From Hofstenia miamia (taxonomy: Eukaryota; Xenacoelomorpha; Acoela): a stretch of DNA of 64,000 bases. The translations under genes and the position numbers were made by a program. The DNA lies in contig SCFE01000106.1 of assembly GCA_004352715.1 (NCBI GenBank), positions 255,358-319,357 of the forward strand, written 5' to 3'. The notes under the pieces are model-generated. The model was not told where the DNA came from and did no database searches. It saw nothing but the letters and a program-made list of their open reading frames with translations. Position 1 is the stretch's first letter, and the number at the start of each line of letters is the position of its first letter. Shown here piece by piece: positions 58,304 to 64,000 of this stretch.

Positions 58304-58989
58304 GCCCGCCGGAATATTTTCTATACTCAGTAAAAATACGCTTCCAGTGAGACGCATCAATGTGTGAGGGGCTAGCAGCGCCTCTAAGTCGCGCTGCAGC
58401 TGTCTTAATCGTCGCACCGTCGATTGCATCGAAGAGGACTAGGTGAACGTCAGGGTCGTTCACTTTTTAAACTGCCGCTCTTGTGTCTAATTCTCCAGCA
58501 TTGGGTGCTTTTCGAGGACAGCTCTTTCACTGTTCTTCCATTCTGTTTCTCATTTAGTGGGAGAACACCAAGACTTTCCGTTTCTGAGAGTGCAGTAATG
58601 TCATTTCCAATCTTCTCCAGTTTGATGGCGCTTGCTACTTGTTTGTATAGCGACTTTTTGAAGTATCCTTTAGGCTTTTTTAGTTGCTTTTGAATTGCAA
58701 TTCCTTCCTTCAAGAGGGTCTCGATTCGTCCTTGCTGCCATAGTTCAAAACGCCGTTTCAGATTTGCAAAATTGATAGCATTTTTCGCATTCTTATTGGA
58801 CTTCTGTAAAAGGAGTGGCATCATGATCATGACGGAATTCAAGGATTCACTAGCATTGGTTGTTGCTTGTACAAAATAATGTTGCTTCGGCTTTTTCTAA
58901 AACTAAATATATTTAGTTTTTGAATTCACTTACTTTCGAAATTCAGTCATGTGAAAGATTTAAGGTGTTTATATTTTTGCTAACTTTGT

Positions 58990-60066
58990 CATAGCGTAAA
59001 GTCACATATAATGGGACAGCTTAATTTTATTGCTTCCTTCAGCAATTTTAAATATTCTAGTACGTCAGCAACAGTACATAATGTTTTGAAATTATATATA
59101 ATTATATTTCAAGAAAAAACAATCAAAATAAAATTAAACTATCTCCTTTTATCAAAATATTACTCTCAAGGAATTAAACACACGTACGAATTATGGTGAT
59201 TTTTATCATGAATAATTTTTTTAAATTTGGCCAGTTTCTTTTTAATAATATTTTTAGGAAACAAAAGTTGTTTGTATTTTTTCTTTAAATATTCACTAAT
59301 AAATATATTTAGTCATTTTTACACGATGTTTACTAAATGTTTTTTGTTTAATTGCTTGAAAAAAGCGCCTTATAGTGGGACAGCAATAAAATTTGAAATT
59401 ATTTAGTAACTTAAGAAAAAAATGTGTTTTTCAGAGATTATTTGCATGAAGTTTGTCTTTAAAATATATAATATAGTTAAATATGTCTGATGAAAAGAAA
59501 CCCACTGCCACTCACCTCAGTTGACAGAAGAAGAAATGCATGAAGCCATGGAAGCAGTGAAGGAAAGTAATATGATTTTTAGAAAAGCCAGTGTTTGTTA
59601 AAACGTGTCCAAATCAACCCTGGAAAGGTGTTTTATTACTCTTTTCTACTTTGTACAATTATGGTGCATATTTATGTCAATCATATATGTAAAATTTATC
59701 TTTGTTTTTACTATATTTATTTACCCTTAAGAAGTGTCTCACTGACAAGGACATATAAAATGTCATAACCAAAATAACCAGCACTTAAAAAACCTAGTCA
59801 GTTTTCTAACTAAAGCAAAATCACGATATTCTATTTTTGAGATTGCTGTAGGATGGCTAAAATTTTAATTTTCAAAATTTTGTAATAACTAAAAAAACTC
59901 TTTCCTGTCCTATTATAGGCGACTTTACGCTATGTCTGCATGTGCGAATTCATCAAATAAATGAAAATGTAATCAGATATAAATCTAGGAGCTTCTAATT
60001 CACTAAAAGTAAATCAGAATAATGAATTTTTATTCATAGTAAACACATGCCTTTCCAATTTGTACG
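58990..60066 (+). mobile_element. Pogo-like element remnant
   Basis: The motif ATAGCGTAAAGTCACATATA at 58992, continuing ATGGGACAG, and its inverted partner at 59908-59936 (CTGTCCTATTATAGGCGAC...) form about 30-bp inverted repeats. A third, partial copy lies at 59361. Between them, about 59512-59640 encodes a decayed helix-turn-helix of the pogo/CENP-B kind: LTEEEMHEAMEAVKES, FRKASVC, then a stop, then NVSKSTLER. The catalytic domain is absent. The outer limits are uncertain because sequence beyond the right motif is also repeated at 58139. Confidence 0.6.
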
Positions 60067-62640
60067 AATAACTTTTATGGTCTTAGCGTACCCTATTGTT
60101 TTACAAATTCGGTTGGTCCCTGATTCTCCATTTATTAATAAGTCTGTGCAGTTAAGCAAAATGTTGCTTGATTGTAATAGCTGCGTAACCTTTCCTTTCA
60201 TCAAGTGAAGCTGTAATTTTTTCAGGCAGAGATTTGCAATGTCAGTATGTATTTTAATATGGACATTGAATTTTGACTTGTCCAACTAATTCGATGTTTG
60301 TTACACACATACTCCCATTTTTAGTGCCGATGTCGGAAATTTTTTACATTTCACTTATGTTCCTTCGCCTCAATATCAAAATCGACTTATTTTTATACCC
60401 CATTTTCATTGATTTTTACGCAAATTTATCTGGGTTCTGGTTATAAGTTATATACAACAAAAATTATAATTTGAATAGTTCCTTTTAACTCTTAAGCAAT
60501 GTGGCATTGTTTATTGATCTTCGAAGTATATAACATGGAAAAAATCTTTTTCACCCTCTGTACTTTTCAATAAAGATACTATGAGTTAAGATTTAGATAT
60601 TACACCATGTTAGAAAGTACTAAATATGTTGGTTGCATTTAGCAAACTTAAATTCAGGAAAGTGTTACTTAACATTGATAAACATAAGACTATTAATGAA
60701 TTGGAGGAAGACAAAATTATAGCGGTAAAGTTTTCTACACTCTAAGCTAAACTAAAAATTACTCATAGACATACTAACACCCATACTCTTAAGTCTTCGA
60801 ATAATTGCTTCACATAAAACAAAAAGAGACAAACAATGAAAAGGCTAGAAATATTAATGGCAAAGCGTTTCTTTTACATACTTTCTGAGAAGTAAGTTAT
60901 TGGATTATTTTTTTCCCGTCATTTTACTAGAGTCTTGCGAGTCGAGATATTTTTGCTTCGAGTTGAGTAGAGTTGGGTCAGTCCATCAATTAACATAATG
61001 ATGTTAGTAACGGTCATTCGATTGAAAACATGGCTCAACCCCAATGACTCTGAAAGAAATTTTTGTAGAAAAATTTTTCTATTAGAAAATAGTATTATTG
61101 TTTTTAATTAAACAAACACAAACTGCACTATTCATTATCAAATCAACAATACTCGACTGGACCCGATTCGAAGTTTCAGGTACTCGAGTACCGACATCTT
61201 TGGTTTGTGGAAATAAGAATTTGCAGTTCAAATTATATTAAAAGCATTTATATGTTTAATAAGAAAGTAGAATGGTGAAGGTTGTATATTCTCAACTGGC
61301 TGATGTCATTTCATTAATTTCAATAAATTATGGCTTGAGCGCTCATGCCACTACGTTTTCGCTATTCTAAACAGTATAATTGGTGTTATCTTCCTGTCGA
61401 ACATCATTCATTCTCCCAATGGTTTTATAAAGGTAACATTTAGTTGCATCTGTTGTGTTTCCGTCTAATTCAAGCAGCTCTTGACCATTTGAAGGGTTGT
61501 TATAGAGGAGCATTATTTTGCCAATGAACCATCAGAGTTTCTATAAAAGGTATACATAGAATTGGCCTAAGCTTTGTTCCCCCTGGAAAACCTGAATTTA
61601 AGTATTTTCTATAGAAACACCTGAAAACATGAAAATTTGTGCTGATATTTGTAGAAAAATGAATTCTATTGCAATTCAATGTAAAACTGTTAACTCCAGT
61701 CTTATCGAATTTTTAAATAATGATAAAGTGCATTTTTGAAATATTGTAATTTCGAACCATAAATGAACTACTTTTGAATTTTTTGTAGCTGCCTGTGCGT
61801 TGATTGGGCATCATTTAGTGATTGAAGTGATTATTTACAGTTGATAATCAACTAAGAAAATCTGTTCGACTAAGTGACTCTTTTATTTGATTTGAATTAA
61901 GTTCTGACATGCTGAAAACAAGTACGTAAACAAATAGCATAACTGCACGTCGAATAAATGAATTTTTAAGAATTAGTAGGTATGTTACCGATGCTAGTAA
62001 TTTGTGAATAAACATAAATTTGTAATTTTCAATTACTTTGAATTTCAACTTCCTTCAAACCTTGTCTTCCTTTTTTCTTACTGACTAACCCTTTGAGGAC
62101 CATAATAAACTGAAGCTGGTTTAGTAGTAAAAACGAATGATTTGCATTAAGCAGATGGTAACAAGTGCGCTATCATCAAGATTAAATTTTAAAATGCATC
62201 TATGATGCTACACTAGGGTGGTACATATATGTTCCTACAGTGTTTAAGGGAGTCCATTAATAATTACCAAAAATGAATGGAAAGAAACTAATATCAAGAT
62301 AATATTTTTCACACATATGGGTTGAGAAAAACTCTTTTTAATGACATAATTTGCCTTATTATATTAATTTCCAAATCAGTGATCAGATTGATCAAAAAGG
62401 AACATCATACTCAAAAAAACAAAAAGCTTGAGGAGCAATTAGCAATATGGCTGAAACTTTATAAATATATTAACTTGCCATTATCTTATGATTAAGCATG
62501 CAAAACACAAATATACTGTGAAATATAGCAGTATCAAAAACCAAGCCTCAAAGTGTTAAGCACTATTTCAACTCTACAATGTATTACTGGTATATAATTG
62601 CTATATGATGAACATGTAAGAGGGACACCAAACATGGTCG
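60067..62640. other. Intergenic AT-rich sequence
   Basis: Apart from the coding-like scrap at 61367-61531, nothing is recognisable on either strand. Confidence 0.4.
61367..61531 (-). pseudogene. Coding-like fragment of unknown family
   Basis: 55 open codons on the minus strand with protein-like content (WFIGKIMLLYNNPSNGQELL, then NTTDATKCYLYKTIGRMND), preceded by TTTATAG. Possibly the remains of a transposon. No domain recognised. Confidence 0.3.
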
Positions 62641-62647
62641 TTTTCAA

Positions 62648-62990
62648 AAATGGTAGTTATAAAAACGGTTCGTATAAACTTCTTGGGGATCTATAGTTTT
62701 GATTTCGTTGATTTTGCTAAAAACAGACAAGACACAAAAATTATTGTAACAGAATATTAGTGTAGTTAATGAATACCCCTAATGAGAATAAAAACAGTGA
62801 ATAACACTGCTCTGTGTGGCATGTGTGCACAAACATGAATAAAATAAGCATTTGTAATGCCAAAATGATGCTATAACAGAACGTTTCTGTCCGCTATAGG
62901 CAAATATCATTATAAAATGGTCGTTATAGAAATGGTCCACATAAACTTCTTCGGGATTATTAGTCTTGATTTTGCTAAAAAACTGTTATA
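62648..62990. repeat. Pair of diverged direct repeats in a putative LTR
   Basis: 62648-62725 and 62918-62990 share AAATGGT(A/C)GTTATA, then ATAAACTTCTT.GGGAT and TTTTGCTAAAAA, 270 bp apart. They precede the putative primer-binding site at 63103, so they may be repeated U3 sequence of the LTR. Confidence 0.55.
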
Positions 62991-63102
62991 TATTGGATTT
63001 ACTGCAATAAATGTCTGTCATGTTGTTAGGAAAATTGAAGAAAAGTGTATATTGTAAGATTAGGAAATGGTTGATTATGTTTTACTAAATAAAAACATAA
63101 CA

Positions 63103-63115
63103 TGGCGCAGTCAGC
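63103..63115 (+). promoter_or_regulatory. Putative primer-binding site of a Ty3/gypsy element
   Basis: TGGCGCAGTCAGC follows directly on AAAACATAACA, a typical LTR end in CA, and starts with the TGG expected for a tRNA-primed site. Its position just before gag-like sequence supports it. An alternative reading is a gag start codon at 63102. Confidence 0.4.
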
Positions 63116-63129
63116 AATTCAAAGTCTGG

Positions 63130-64000
63130 AGTCATTCCTGTCATGCCTGGTTGAACCAGTAATACATTGGATGCGATGAATTGGATCATTCAAAACATAT
63201 TTATTATCAGCATTTCGAGATGATATTTCTGCTGAAAAGAAAAAGAATATTTTAATACATTACTTGGGAATTGAAGGACAAAGATTATTTTTTGCAAATT
63301 GTTCTGAATCTATTACTATTATGAATTCTAAATTGTATAATAGTTTGACCGAAAAAAAAGAATTAATGGTTTATACTCTTCCTCTTCTTGATTACAACAG
63401 AAATAGATTAAAGATTCTGGGAAGTTTTAATTGTAATTGTGTGATTAGGGGAATAGAGACAAAAACAAACATTGTTTCAGATGGAGATTATCCGAATTTA
63501 CGTGGTCGTCACCCTATTTCAAAATTTTGGTTTTAGCATAAATTTTTGAAGTTCTGATAGCTCTATAAATACAGTTCAAAGGGACACTGAACTAAACTCT
63601 TTATTAAACTCATATAATGATGTTTTCCGTGGAAATGGAATTGCTGAAGATTATGATTTGAAAGCTGAAATTAAGCCAGGAGCGCAACATATTCAACAAA
63701 AACCCAGACCAATTCCTTATGCACTTCAAGAAAAAGTTGATTCAGAACAACCCAGATTGCTTGCCGGAGAATTTATTGAAAAATAGTCGATGCTAATGTA
63801 CAAGATTGCATTAGTCCAACTGTTTTTACTGTAAAAAAGGATGGCTCCGTTAAGATAGCTCTCGATTCCCGTAAGATTAATGATAACATAATTAAGAAGC
63901 GATATCCACTTCCAAATATTCAGCAACTAATGGATAAAGTGGGTTCTTAAATTGACAATGGAAAAAGAAAAAATAAGAAGCAGCTACTTATATCAAAACT
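63130..64000 (+). mobile_element. Ty3/gypsy-like gag-PR-RT, internally deleted, runs off the window
   Basis: A gag-like start (about 63190-63310: LSAFRDDISAEKKKNILIHY, then LGIEGQRLFF) is fused in the frame 63264-63536 to the C-terminal part of a protease (LLDYNRNRLKILGSFNCN, then DGDYPNLRGRHPISKFWF, where LLGRD is usual). Most of gag, the zinc knuckles and the protease active site are therefore missing. From 63570 comes RT: NSLLNSYNDVFRGNGI, KPRPIPYALQEKV, and in another frame SPTVFTVKKDGSVKIALDSR and YPLPNIQQLMDKV. Stops at 63784 and a frameshift break it. Confidence 0.75.

Larger units (their letters stand above)
56515..58842 (-). mobile_element. Broken retroelement with reverse transcriptase
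   Basis: Minus-strand frames, in order: 58842-58450 (basic N-terminal region, NFANLKRRFELWQQGRIETL); 58463-58263 (VHLVLFDAIDGATIKTAAAR, then SHIDASHWKRIF); about 57730-57640 (CRLILLDKIPGICPIGICET); 57543-57082 (RT palm: AALHNI-like AIHTIREIW, EALLLIDAKNVFNELNQRA, GTAQRDPLAMPIF, VWIADDATG); 56871-56515 (post-RT region, LLKLPCREVGIGLSDVI). The catalytic box reads IADD rather than the expected YADD. This RT type, with GTTQGDPLAM and YADD boxes, recurs in cnidarian and arthropod genomes; I cannot name its clade. It is dead: frameshifts, an insertion at 58139-58303 and an internal duplication. Confidence 0.75.

Noticed and set aside
1-64000. CRISPR arrays, operons or bacterial mobile elements
   Set aside because: No regularly spaced direct repeats with unique spacers and no prokaryotic gene organisation. 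Repeats here are microsatellites and eukaryotic transposons.

Overview
The window is AT-rich (roughly 70% A+T by eye) animal nuclear DNA. The evidence is spliced genes with GT-AG introns, AATAAA signals, long (TA)n microsatellites and many decayed Ty3/gypsy, mariner/Tc1, hAT, pogo and reverse-transcriptase fragments. Nothing looks bacterial. The phylum cannot be fixed from this stretch. An AT-rich invertebrate (flatworm, cnidarian, small arthropod or similar) fits best. Six runs or single Ns mark assembly joins, most of them inside TA repeats.

Layout. 1-8390: transposon graveyard with an antisense gypsy PR-RT piece, a gypsy gag containing a 560-bp direct duplication across a single N, a gypsy PR-RT piece, a mariner 3' half and an internally deleted Tc1 element. 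9691-11839: an inverted-repeat element split by a non-autonomous hAT with an exact 8-bp target duplication. 12350-22914: a plus-strand TRIM-NHL gene (RING, B-box-like zinc finger, coiled coil, serine-rich linker, NHL propeller) whose two coding exons lie either side of a 7.3-kb intron. 22915-29560: mostly repeats, two coding-like islands and a tRNA-like fold.

29561-55892: a minus-strand cadherin gene assembled here from splice sites and phase. Eighteen coding exons, many of them 55-160 nt, join without a frame break from a signal-peptide exon at 55892 to a transmembrane exon at 32377 (825 residues). It has at least five cadherin repeats with recognisable calcium-linker motifs. The 3' half shows a partial duplication giving two phase-compatible versions of exon 14, a decoy exon 15 that would truncate the protein before the membrane, and two candidate cytoplasmic-tail exons at 30379-30413 and 29561-29768. 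The introns carry a mariner deletion derivative, a GC-rich repeat block, a 40-bp perfect palindrome and a 369-bp hAT MITE.

56515-64000: a broken, rearranged antisense retroelement with an RT domain, pogo-like debris, a coding-like scrap and the 5' end of another Ty3/gypsy element running off the window. The two host genes lie tail to tail. Nothing in the sequence ties their functions together.
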